A stretch of DNA of 64,000 bases from Rattus norvegicus. Lineage: Eukaryota > Chordata > Mammalia > Rodentia > Muridae. Below, piece after piece: positions 36,558 to 48,529 of this stretch; within the stretch, counting starts at the first letter, position 1; each line of letters opens with the position of its first letter. Both the position numbers and the translations under genes were made by a program. The stretch covers positions 135,621,053-135,685,052 of the forward strand of contig NC_086024.1 in assembly GCF_036323735.1 (NCBI RefSeq), given 5' to 3'. The notes beneath the pieces are model-generated. The model did not search any database and was not told the origin of the DNA. It saw only the letters and a program-made list of their open reading frames with translations.

Positions 36558-38964
36558 GAGAGAAAATAATTTAAAATGCAAAGCAGTTGTTGCAGTGTGT
36601 GTGTGGAGAGGGGTGTTGATACAAGGTTTCTCTGTGTAGCCTTGGCTGTCCCAGAACTAGCTCTGTAGACCAGTCTGGCCTCAAGCTCACAGAGATCTAT
36701 CTGCCTCCTGAGCCACCACTGCCTGGCACACAAATATATAACCTGGATTTTTATAAATATAATACAAAACATAGCTAACAGCTGTTTCCCTTCTTACATA
36801 TGTACAGAGATGATTCAGGAAAACAGAAGGGTCCTTTTAATAAAGGTAGAACTGAATGTGCTGAACACAGGATCTGAATTGGCCACATCTCCCTCCTTGT
36901 TGGTCCTCAGGGACCATCTGATGAGGAGTGCACTCAGCTCGGCTTCAAGTTGGTGAACCACAAAGCACCATTGTTCCTCCTGAGATTCCCGCAGTATGAC
37001 CTAACAGTCAAGCCAACTCTGCTTTGCTCTCTCGTTTCATTCTCCCAATGTCATGGACTCCTTTTAGGATGCTGCTCCACGCACACAGCCCCAGAAAGCT
37101 ACCACCCTAAAGCAACACGGTCATGCCACCAAGCAAGGGGAGCTGCCTGGCCGTCTGAAGGGCATTCGGAGCCAGCCTCTTCCTCTAGAAATAAGGTAAA
37201 CACAGGCTGTTGCCACTGCGGGTCTCAAGGTTTAGGAGACCAAGCATTCAAAAGGACGGAGGGACCAGCTGCAAAGAGTGCACAGCCGGGGTACAGGCGG
37301 CTTAGCTACCAGCGCCCTTCATCCTGCTTCCAAGCCTGACTAGACTTTCTCCAGAGGCTCTCTCCTCATCAGGATACAATCTCTACAGGGCAATCCTGTG
37401 TCCGCTGTATTACCACAGCAGCCCGTGGAAGGACTGCTGATGCCTTTATCTGACTCTGCCACAGTCTAGGTAAGCCTGGAGTCCCCAGCTCTCATCAGCC
37501 CTGCCTTCTCCGGCACCTGCTGGACAGAGGAAAACCAGCCACAGGATACTTTCCTCTAGTTGTTTCTTTAACAGACTACGTACATCTTGAATGTCAAAAC
37601 CACACGTAGGGTACTGAGTCTCTACCTTCTCAGATTCTCGCCCATCCCAGACCTCACACATGGTACATGTGAGTGTCAACTCACTAAAGCCAGCATGATT
37701 GTGGCCCTTAGCTCGTGTTTGTTCTTTAGTGTGTGACAGGGCTACTGCGCGCTCTAATGGCCAGAGGAAGCAGTTATTAAAGTCATGTGACCTGCTGTTT
37801 GAAACAAAAGCTTTAGTGACTGAAAACTCTCAGTAAGGAAGTCTGCACCATCATCACAAGAACAAACAGTCCAGAGAGGTCCTCACTGAAAACCCCAGTC
37901 ACGCCAGGACTCACAGACTTGGGATCAGTGCCAGCTTTGTACTACCTGAGGAGCTTTACCCTAGACTGCTAACTACGCCCTCAGCCTTCTGTCAGCTCAT
38001 CTGCAGAGAGGGTAGAGACAGAGCCAGTGGCAGTGTGTGCCTCAGCAGCATGCACATGCTTGGGAGCCAGGCTTACTTCCAGAGAGTTCTCCCACTTACA
38101 GGTGGGGAGCCTTGAGCAAGTTGCTTCTTTCTCTGGGCTTTCATTTCCTCGTCTTTAAAGTGGGACATGAGCAGTAGGCCTGAGTCTGGGAGACATTGGG
38201 TAGATTTCTATATGCATTTCTATCAATATTAAGAACAGCACCTGAGGGCTGGAGAGATGGCTCAGTGGTTAAGAGCACTGACTGCTCTTCCAGAGGTCCT
38301 GAGTTCAATTCCCAAAAGGCTCACAAGCATCTGTAGTGGGACCTGATGCCCTCTTCTGGCTTGTAGGTATACATGCAGATAAAGCACTCACATACATGAA
38401 ACAAACCTTAACAGAACACAGCAGCACTGGAGCAGTGTGGACAGTCACAGATGACAGTCACAGATGACTGATGAGCTGCAGAGAGCCCGCAACTTCATCA
38501 GTCCTGAGACATCTGCCTGCATGTGTTCCTAACCGTGGGACATGGGATGTACTTCAATAATAAATGCCACCAGCTGTGTATTCCTGACTTTAATATCTGG
38601 GGTACTTGCTGTGGCTGGCACAACTTAGATCAGTGCAGACAAAAGAGGCCCTGGTCTGTGGAAACTCTGAGCATTCACGTTAAAGCCACAACCTTCTATT
38701 AGGGCGTATCATTGTAAATCCATAGCTTTCAAAGTTCAGAAGCAACTTGCAAGGACAAAGTGTGGTGGCACATGTCTTTAATCCCAGGACCCAGCACTTG
38801 GGAGGCAGAGGCAGTTAGATCTCTGTGAGTTCAAGGCAAGTCTAGTCTACAGAGAGAGTTGTAGGACAGCCAGGGCTATATAGAGAAACCCCATCTTGAA
38901 AAAAAAATGAGAGGGGAGAGAGGGAGAAGGAAAGGGAGAGGAAGAAAGGGAGGAGAGAGAGAGA

Positions 38965-39016
<52 letters not shown>

Positions 39017-42000
39017 GAGAGAGGGAGGAGAGGGAGGGAAACAGGGAGAGGTGATGGAGGAGAGGGAGACAGACCAGAACTACCAGCAGCGTTGAAAACC
39101 TTGTGAGGAGGACTTGCCTTTAGCACTAGCCTCATCTAAACCACCGAGACTCCCAAAAGGCTTGTGGCTCTGGTCGTCCCTAAGACATTGTGAGAACAAG
39201 GCCTTCTGGGCCCAGTTGGCAGCTTTGTACTGCACACTTCCCTGTGCCTAGAGGTCTAGAGCCACTCCAGAACTGCAGTGACTAAAAGACACATGCGACC
39301 ACCACCATTTGTTACAAGATCATCTCAGGTTACCTTTCACAGCACTCACCTACCTCGTATTAGCTCATAAATATTCATGTCCATAAGTTCACATATTAGT
39401 GCAAGAGACCCAGATTTTCTGTCACTGCAGGAGAAAGCAGGTTTTAAGTTCTTTTTCTTGACTTAATCAGAATATAGTCAAAGCTCTTAATAAACATTTG
39501 CACACATTTCTGGTAAATAAGTCATTCCTACAAGAGGCCATTATGGCCATAAATTATTAAAAACAGCATGTAGGTTTTAACTTCAAATCAATATTTAGGC
39601 TAAAATTAATCCAAAATACTATTAAAATTCTAAAGAAGAGCTCTAAGAGCACCTTGAAAAGAGTATTTCATGAAAAGAGAACATTAATTCCAGCAGAAAC
39701 AACAACAGACCTTGGGAGCTGCTAAGCAGGATGACAGGAATGTGAGCTGAGGTCACACTTTGTGACTGCACATACGCTTTCTCTGTTAGCTTTGCCTTCT
39801 GAGACAGGGTCTCTCCACAGTATAGGACTGGCTGTCCTGGAACTCACTGTCTACATCAGGCTGGCCTCAAACTCACAGAGACTTGAACTCATGGAGCTCC
39901 CCCTGCCTCTGCCTCCCAAGTGCTGGATCAAAGGTGTGCACCATTGCACCCGGCGACATGTTTAGTTTTGAATGGCTATGTTACCTTAGTATAATTGGGA
40001 TAACTTATGATAAGGGGATACCCCCCAAAAAAGCAGAGGAGAAAAGAGAGACAAGTGTCTTCATCCACGTGATGTCCAGGTCTGACATTGAGTGAGTCAG
40101 AGGCCCTGGACCACCACAAGCTTCTCCTGATCTCATTCAGACCCTAGGCATGGGAAAGTTTGCTTTCTGTGCATCTCCAGTCTGTCTTGCCGGGCTCCCT
40201 CTGCCTAGGCAGCCTGTCCTGGGCTCAGAGACCTTGGTGCTGTACTCAGCACAAATGAATGCTGAGCTGACTTCAAAGGAGTGCAGGCCAAGAGGCCACA
40301 CAGCTCTGACCAGACCTGTCATTTTGGTTTTAAACTCTGCTCTCTCCCAGGACTGACACCTACTACACTTTAGGTGTCAGATGATAGGCTGGGCTCCCTG
40401 AGAGCTGTAGCCTGGCTTCTACACCTAGGAACGCCTTCTCAGAGTGGCAAAGCAGCACTGACCCACAGAGTGCAGGCCCTGCAGCCTGACTTCCCAGCCC
40501 AGTTACTTTAGGAGCACAATGTTAATATGTGTTGAAGAGAAGAGAAGCAGGGCTGGGCCCCACGGCTGTGGCTGCGCTCTCTCTGCCGTCTTGACTAAGA
40601 AGCAAACTTTACATGAGCTACTCTATGAACACAGGTGAGAAGGAACTACATCACTTATGATAAGAAGGGGCTGTGCTTTCATGAGAGAGTAAGCCACAGC
40701 GAGGCATGGAGATGACCGAGCTACAGGAGCCAAGCCTTGAAGACACAGGCTTCTCAAACGCAGGCACACCGAAATGAAGGCATTTCACCTTAGGAATGAC
40801 ACGATTTCCCCGAATAAAAATCTGCCTAAGCTGAAGGTAACTGTCGCTCTCTCAGCTACAAAGCAAATAACCAGGATATAAAGAAACAGAATCTTTAGTA
40901 TCCAGTTGTCTACTTTAGGTAACTTTGCAAGCTCAAATATACTTACAAAACCACTTCATGCAACGTAAGAATGTTCGGGTGCGGATTCAGGCGCCTCAGT
41001 GCTTGTATCTCTCGGAGATTGTTCACTTGCTCAATACTATGATGTGAGCAGAAAGGCACAACTAATTACTAATTAGGCCAACTGTAAAATCAGAGTTATG
41101 AAATCATATTCATTTTCCACGATCAACATGTAAAACCTCATTCACTTGTATTTCAGGCAGTTAACCAAGTTTTTATTTTTCCCCTCAGAAATTGAAATTA
41201 ATTATAAATTTGGCATACGCCTTCATTATCTTACAAAATTCAAGGTTTGGGCTTTTATTTTATTTTCTTGTATTTTTTTTCCTGGTACTGGGAATGAGAC
41301 ATGTGCTAGGCATGAGACACATGTGAAACATCCGAGACCTCACACCTCACACCGCACACCACGGTGTTTATCACACACATTAACCCAGTTCGAGCCTGAG
41401 CCTAATTAACCCCCACCTGGCCTCCTGAACAAAATTCCTAATATGCATAGCAGTGGTCAGATTTAGATGAAGTTGGACTGGACGACTGTAGGGAATAGGC
41501 AACTGCTATCCCCGTTATTCCAGGAACTCGGCATTATGAAGGTTTGTGTGACTCCCTTTACAGGGAGCTCCGTTCAGTAGGGTTAAAATCCCTGTCATCT
41601 AGTATCATAAAAGGATTTTTGGTTGTTTCTTTTGCATAGCAAAAACACAGAAACATATACAATTCTAATTAAATGTGTTGAAAAGATTTATTTATTTATT
41701 TTTTTTTTTTTGGTTCTTTTTTTCGGAGCTGGGGACCGAACCCAGGGCCTTGCGCTTCCTAGGTAAGCGCTCTACCACTGAGCTAAATCCCCAGCCCCGA
41801 AAAGATTTATTTTGGGGCTGGAGAGATGGCTCAGTGGTTAAGAGCACTGACTGCTCTTCCAGAGGTCCTGAGTTCAAATCCCAGCAACCACATGGTGGCT
41901 CACAACCATCTGTAATGAGATCTGGTGCCCTCTTCTGGTGTATCTGAAGACAGCTACAGTGTACTTATATTCAATAAATAAATAAAATCTAAAAAAAAAA

Positions 42001-45000
42001 AAAAAAAAAGAAAAGAAAAAAGATTTTTTTTTCTTTTCTTTTTTTCAGAGCTGGGGACCGAACCCAGGGCCTTGCGCTTGCTAGGCAAGTGCTCTCTACC
42101 ACTGAGCTAAATCCCCTATCCTGAAAAGATTTATTAATGTTAATAAATAAAAATTGTTAATCCATTTGTGAGAACTAACCAACTAGATAAGGTCCACACT
42201 AGCTGAAAGTCAACATTTCAAAGTTCTGGGACATGCCATTCTCCTTATGAGGAGTGTTTTCTCAGCATCCCATTGAGCTGGTGACAGGTGTTCTCTGGTC
42301 AGGTGATCTACACCACGTTTTCCTTAATGATGGCTACTGTGCTCTGCTATGGTGCTTGGTGCTGCTCAGACCTCAAAGCCCAGCAAAACCAGTGCAAGGG
42401 CATGAGGTTGGCCACTGCTACCCTCTACAGAAAGTTTTTTCAAGAGACCGCCCCATGGTGAGTCATGGGGTCACACTTAGCCAGATGCCCAATGTATCGC
42501 TGAGATGCCAAAAGAAACTTCTATGTCTATCTTCCTGTCAAATGACTAACTTTTTTTTTTTTAAGATTTATTTATTATGTATACAGCGTTCACCTGCACG
42601 TAGACGTGCAGGCCAGAAGAGGGCACCAGATCTCATTACAGATGGTTGTGAGCCACCATGTGGTTGCTGGGAATTGAACTCATGACCTCTGGAAGAGCAG
42701 ACAGTGCTCTTAACCACTGAGCCATCTCTCCAGCCCCCAGCTGACTAACTTCTGTTCTGTTCTACCAACTTTTCCTGTGGAAAGCTCAGCATGCTGCCTA
42801 GTGACTCTGAGAAGTTATATCTCCCAGTAACATGGTTCAGTTCTGCCCTTCCCTCTGAAATGGGTTTACTGTCCAGAAAAGGACCCAGGACAAAGTCTCC
42901 CAGGTAGCAGCATCTAAGAGCTAGGTATCAGCTGGAAGCCTAAGTGGTTAAGTTGCTCTCCCACGGACCAGCAGTAGAAGCCTGCTATAGTCTTAAGTGT
43001 ATTTTTGACTGCCTTTCCATGTTTCTTTCCCCAGCCCAGCACAGTATTCAAAGTGTTAGCAACATGTTCTCCCAACAACAACCAGAAAAAGCAGAGGCCA
43101 CAGTCTGGAGCCAGGCTGAACTAGCATAGCCCTCGGGCAGGTCTGGATGTGGTGAGAGGGCTGTCCACAGGAGTCCCAGGGCAGTGGTCATTCACTACCT
43201 GGATGGCAGCTTTCAGCACGGTCTGTTCAGGATTCATGTGTTTACATTTGCTCATGGGTCCCAGCTGAGTCCCTTCTGCCCCACTAACATCCTTGGCCAC
43301 AGCAAAGTACACAACAAATGCTTTAAAACACACCTTCTGGACTGGAGAGATGGCTCAGCAGTTAAGAGCACTGACTGCTCTTCCAGAGGTCCTGAATTCA
43401 ATTCCCAGCAACCACATAGTGGCTCACAACCATCTGTAATGGGATCTGAAGCCCTCTTCTGGTGTGTCTGAAAACAGCTGCAGTGTACTCATAAATAAAA
43501 ATAAATCTCTTAAAAAATACAAGACACACCTTCCTCCCCACAGTGTAGCCTACAGAAATGACTTATCAGGAAGGGGCCTTATTATTAGTGTTATTCCACT
43601 CATCGTGTGTGTGTGTGTGTCTGTGTGTGTGTGTGTGTATGCATGTATGTGTAAACACATGTCCATGTACCTCTGTTATATCACAGGTCAACTTGGAGGG
43701 ATCAGTTCTGTCCTTCCACCATGTGATTTCCAGTGCCTGAACTCCGGTCATCAGGCTTGGCACCAAGCCCCTTTAGATGCTGAGCCATCTCACTGGCCCT
43801 GAAAATGTTTGTAAGCAATCCCATGTCCAAAATGCTTACAAAAGAGGCCCACTGTCGTCCCTCCTAGAAGGAAACGTTCATAATAAAAGGTCCCCAAATC
43901 TCAGAATAAAGAAAACAGTGGGAGTGGTGATGTGTCCCTTCAGTCCCAGTACTTGGAATGCAGGGGTGAACCTCAGCTATATGGTGAGCTCAGCTATGAT
44001 GGGGTACGTTGAGGCCCTGTCAGAGTACGGAGGAAGGAAAGGAGGGGAAAAGGAAGAGGAAAGGAAATAGCTTACCTTTAACATGTTCTTAGAAGCCTTA
44101 TATACAATCTAGATATCATCCTGTTGGGGCTCTAGCCAGGTATGGTGGTGCACACTTTTAATCCTAGCACTCAGGAGGCAGAGGCAGGCGGATCTCTGAG
44201 TTCCAGGCCAGCCTGGTCTACACAGTGCATTCAAGGCCAATCAAGGCTGCACGGTGAGACCCTGTCTTGACACTGAACCAAACCAAAACAACAAAGCTGG
44301 ACTTCCGAAGAACACCCTGGAGACCGTCCTCCAAGGGACACACGGGATATATTTTTGGGTAGGGAAGGTAAGGTAAATAAACTAAGGTGAAAGGAAGGAA
44401 CAGAAGAACTGTATGGATGCTTTCTTTGTCACATCCATGCTCCTGATGGATATTCCCAGGGGAAGAAGAAGTTGTCATCTCCCATGTGGTTCTGTTGTGG
44501 GAAGACACTGTACAAATGTACTGAGTGTTGATGCACTTTTCCTAACAGGAAAAGGGAGATCTGTCAAGTGAAGACGTCACAATGATGGTGTTGTGGGAGG
44601 TCAACAACCACCTGTAACTCCAGTTCTGAGACACATGAGCCCCTCTTCTGGCTCCACAGGCATCAGCCACACACGGATGGAGACGTACACACAAGCAAAC
44701 ACTCCCACACATAAACAAAATAACAACGACGATAGCAGGGGCTGGAAAAACAGCTGTGAGCACTTGCTACTCCCACGGAGGACTGGGACCCAGTTTCCAG
44801 CACCCTCATGATGGTTCACAATTGCCCATAACTCCAGTTCCAGGGGATCTCACAGTCTCGTCTGACCTCTGTGGGTACTAGGTGTGCATGTGGTACATTT
44901 ACATGCACACAGGCAAACACTTATACACATAGAATAAATCTAAAAAATAAATAATAACAATAAAATAACCAAAAGAAGAAAAAATTCTGTTTCACTATGG

Positions 45001-48000
45001 AGGAGTTACCAAATTTTCTTCATAACTTCTTCGGATGTTCGAAATAGTAATTTCTTTGATATAAAAACAAATCCATTGGGCATAAACCCTCTTACTGCAA
45101 GATTTTTTTATTACAATGAGGTCAGCAATCATTACATCACACAGCAGTGTCTGACTCCTTGGTGTGACACTACCCAAGAAGTCGACCAATTCCAACACTG
45201 TAAGAAGCTGTATGCAGACAAAGCCAGCCTGAGACCTTTGCCCCAGGACCTGGAGAGATATCTTAGCGGTTAAGAGAACAACGGTCCTCTCCAGAGGGGC
45301 CAGGTTCAGTCCCCAGCACCACATGCAGCTAACAACGGTCTCTGCTCCAGTTCCAAGGGGACCTGACGTCCTCTCCTGGCCTCTACGGGCACTGCGTGCA
45401 AATGGTACACATACATGCAGGCAACACCCTTATACACACAAAATAAAAATAAATAACAAATTATATAAAAATGAAGCCTCGGGGTTGGGGATTTAGCTCA
45501 GTGGTAGAGCGCTTGCCTAGCGAGCGCAAGGCCCTGGGTTCGGTCCCCAGCTCCGGAAAAAAAAAAAAAAAGACACTACACTTCTAGACTACAATTCCAT
45601 TTTCCACAAACAGCAGCTGATCACTCCCAGGGAATATACTTCTCTATTCCAATCTAGAGATTATCTTTCCTACATATTAATACATTAATTGATTTATGTA
45701 AATACATTTCAAGGAACTCTAATATTTCACTGAGGTTTGACTTATAAAAACCCATCATACACAAACTGTGTGAAGTATAACACACTTTTACAATGCACAG
45801 TGTACGTGTTAGTCACTGGCATTACTGCGAACTTGGATAAAAGAAAATCCCAATGTACTAAACATTAGCTCATAATCTTAGCTGTCCCAAGACATTGGTT
45901 ATATCCGCACACTATTACATACAGTCTTCCCACTAACATTAAGATGCCTTATTGATTCCAACCTGTGTCTGCTCAGTCTAGAGCATGCCCGGGCACATAC
46001 CTGCTCAGTCTAGAGCATGCCCGGGCACATACCTGCTCAGTCTAGAGCATGCCCGGGCACATACCTGCTCAGTCTAGAGCATGCCCGGGCACATACCTGC
46101 TCAGTCTAGAGCATGCCCGGGCACATACCTTTCAAAGTGCTGCTTCATTTGTTTACATGCATAGTAGTTTCCATCTCTCAGGCTCTGCATCTTCAGAACT
46201 TCAGAAAATGTCCCCTCTCCTATCTTGCCAATTGCTTTGTAGTCTATAGGTAAAAATAAAGTTTAATTTATGAGTATCTTTCATATTTACTTCTCTCTGT
46301 GTAATTTCACACCACTGTGGATCAGTTCTAGCTGCTCAGTCCCAGAGCTGGGCTGTGTTGGCAGCGAAGAACCACGTCCTGCTCCTGCAGTGCCTGCTCT
46401 CCCTAGACAGAAGGAATGGCATCACTTCACCCCTACCAGAGTCGAGCGAGGCCTCTAAATGGCTCTAGATGGAGTGGGAGAGGGATGGGAGGAAGGCTGT
46501 GGCACTGGGCAGATGTCACCGTCTGAGCAGTCTTCTAAAATTCACCTTCCTTGCTCCTACAGAGCCTCCAGCCCATCTGCAGCAGTTTCCTGAGCTTTTC
46601 ACATGGCCTAATTTTCTGAAAGCTGTCAGCAGCTGCCCCTGGTTTTGCTGCGCCCACCACTGTATTATCCTGGTAAGGGTTTGGAAGCCTCTGGTCTACT
46701 GCACGGCATACCTTCCTGCTTGACCTTTCTAGAGTAGTTTGGGTTTCCTGACCAATAGTCAATATGAACCTTTATTTGGAACACGTCTGTGAACAAAGCT
46801 GCCAGCAGCTGCCTCTGGTGTGACAGCAACCACCACTCCTTTGGACACAGCAAGCAGGCGGTGAAGGGCTGACTGTAGTGACCGCTGCCTGTCCTGGACC
46901 AAGTGTCCCCAACCTATTGGCATAGAGATGGTGACAGGGAGAGTAAGGTTGGATACGACTGGGAAGGGCTCAGTGGAGAGTGCTAACTCAGTGCACAGAA
47001 GACCCTGAGTTCCATCTTTTGTACCACCAAAGACAAAAGCAAACTACTTGTGAGCAAATAGAGTAAAGTCATGACCTGTGGCAGCGACTCGAGGAAGCTC
47101 CTGGGAATGAGAAGCAGAGGAAGAAGACATCAGGAGGAGAGAACATGGACAGGGAAGTTGCAGAAGCTACTGTGGAAAGAGCCTCGGAGAGACAAGCCTG
47201 CAGGAAGCCTCTTTGTCCATCAGACCCAGGCTGCATCCACACAAAGCAGCCGTGACCTGGGGCAGCCCTGAAGAAGACCCACTTCTCATTTCTCCCAAGT
47301 GCTGCGATTCAAGATGTGTGCCATCTGGGCTGGAGAGATGGCTCAGCAGTTAAGAGCCCTGACTGCTCTTCCAGAGGTCTTGGGTTCAATTCCCAGTAAC
47401 CACATGGTGGCTCACAACCATCTGTAATGATGTATGTCTTCTGGTGTATCTGAGGACAGCAACAGAGTACTCATATAAAATAAATAAATGTTGTTTAAAA
47501 ATTTAAACAAACAAGCAAACAAGATGTGCACCATCAGGCCTAGCTTGCAGTTCCGGCTGCTGTTGCTTTTTGTTTTGTTTAAATGATTTGGGGGGAGGGA
47601 TGGTTTTTGTGGATCCCTGGTTGTCCTGAAACTCGCTCTGTAGAACAGGCTGGCCTCAAGCTCAGAGACCTACCTGCTCCTGCCTCCCCAGTACTGGGAT
47701 TAAAGGTATATACCATCATTGCCTGGCTATTTAAATAGTTTTATGTTATATGCATGGGTGTTCTGTTTGTCAGGAGAAGAGGCTGCTGGATCCCCAGGGA
47801 AAGGGTGGGACATCTTGATGTCCGACAGACATATGTACTCAGTATAGAGCGTGCCACAGCTGATGAAGAACCAAAGGAGCAGAGAGCACCAGCGCCCAAG
47901 ACCCCTCCCGCTCCTATGAGATCCATGCTTCCCGGGGACAGGGAGGTGCAATCAGCCCCTGCATTCTGCTGACTCGTTTCTGCGTGAACATCCCACAGTA

Positions 48001-48477
48001 AGCACACCGTACTTGCACAGGTAGGAGAAAGGGTCTGGAAGGAATCTACACTCCACAATCACTGTTTTCCACTCCCAGGAGACATCCCCACAGATGAACA
48101 TTTACAGACAAATACAGCTGTCACATGTCACAATAGCCAAACTAGAATTTATATCAAGATCATCTCCTAATATTTTTTGAAGATTTATTTATTCTATATA
48201 AGTACACTGTAGCTGTCTTCACACACACCAGAAGAGGGAATCAGATCTCATTACAGATGGTTGTGAACCACCATGTGGTTGCTGGGATTTGAACTCAGGA
48301 CCTCTGGAAGAACAGTCAGTGCTCTTAACCGCTGAGCCATCTCTCCAGCCCCTCATATCCTAAATTTAAGGAGATGTTACGAAACATTTTATTTTGCTAA
48401 CTGTACTTTCAACAAAGTAATTAGAAATACAGGAAAATGTGCATACTTGATACCAAATGAAATAAAAAAATGGCAGT

Positions 48478-48529
<52 letters not shown>

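Larger units (their letters stand above)
30995..39353 (-). other. Mok: Mok intron 4
   Basis: 8.4 kb, rich in SINEs and simple repeats (CA at 33.1 and 36.5 kb, TG at 35.4 kb, GA at 38.9 kb). Bases 34.0-35.3 and 36.8-38.2 kb seem largely unique; their small ORFs have no recognisable product. Confidence 0.85.
41037..46128 (-). other. Mok: Mok intron 2
   Basis: 5.1 kb, with an ID-B2-ID cluster at 41.7-42.1 kb, two further B2s, three older B3-type SINEs, a B1, an ID and the 32-bp donor-proximal repeats. Confidence 0.85.

Noticed and set aside
38842..39135. Ser/Leu-rich ORF and its Arg/Glu-rich opposite
   Set aside because: Translation of the GA/CT purine-pyrimidine tract beside a B1.
45969..46128. 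Direct repeats resembling a short CRISPR array
   Set aside because: The 32-bp units are head-to-tail with no spacers, inside a mammalian intron.
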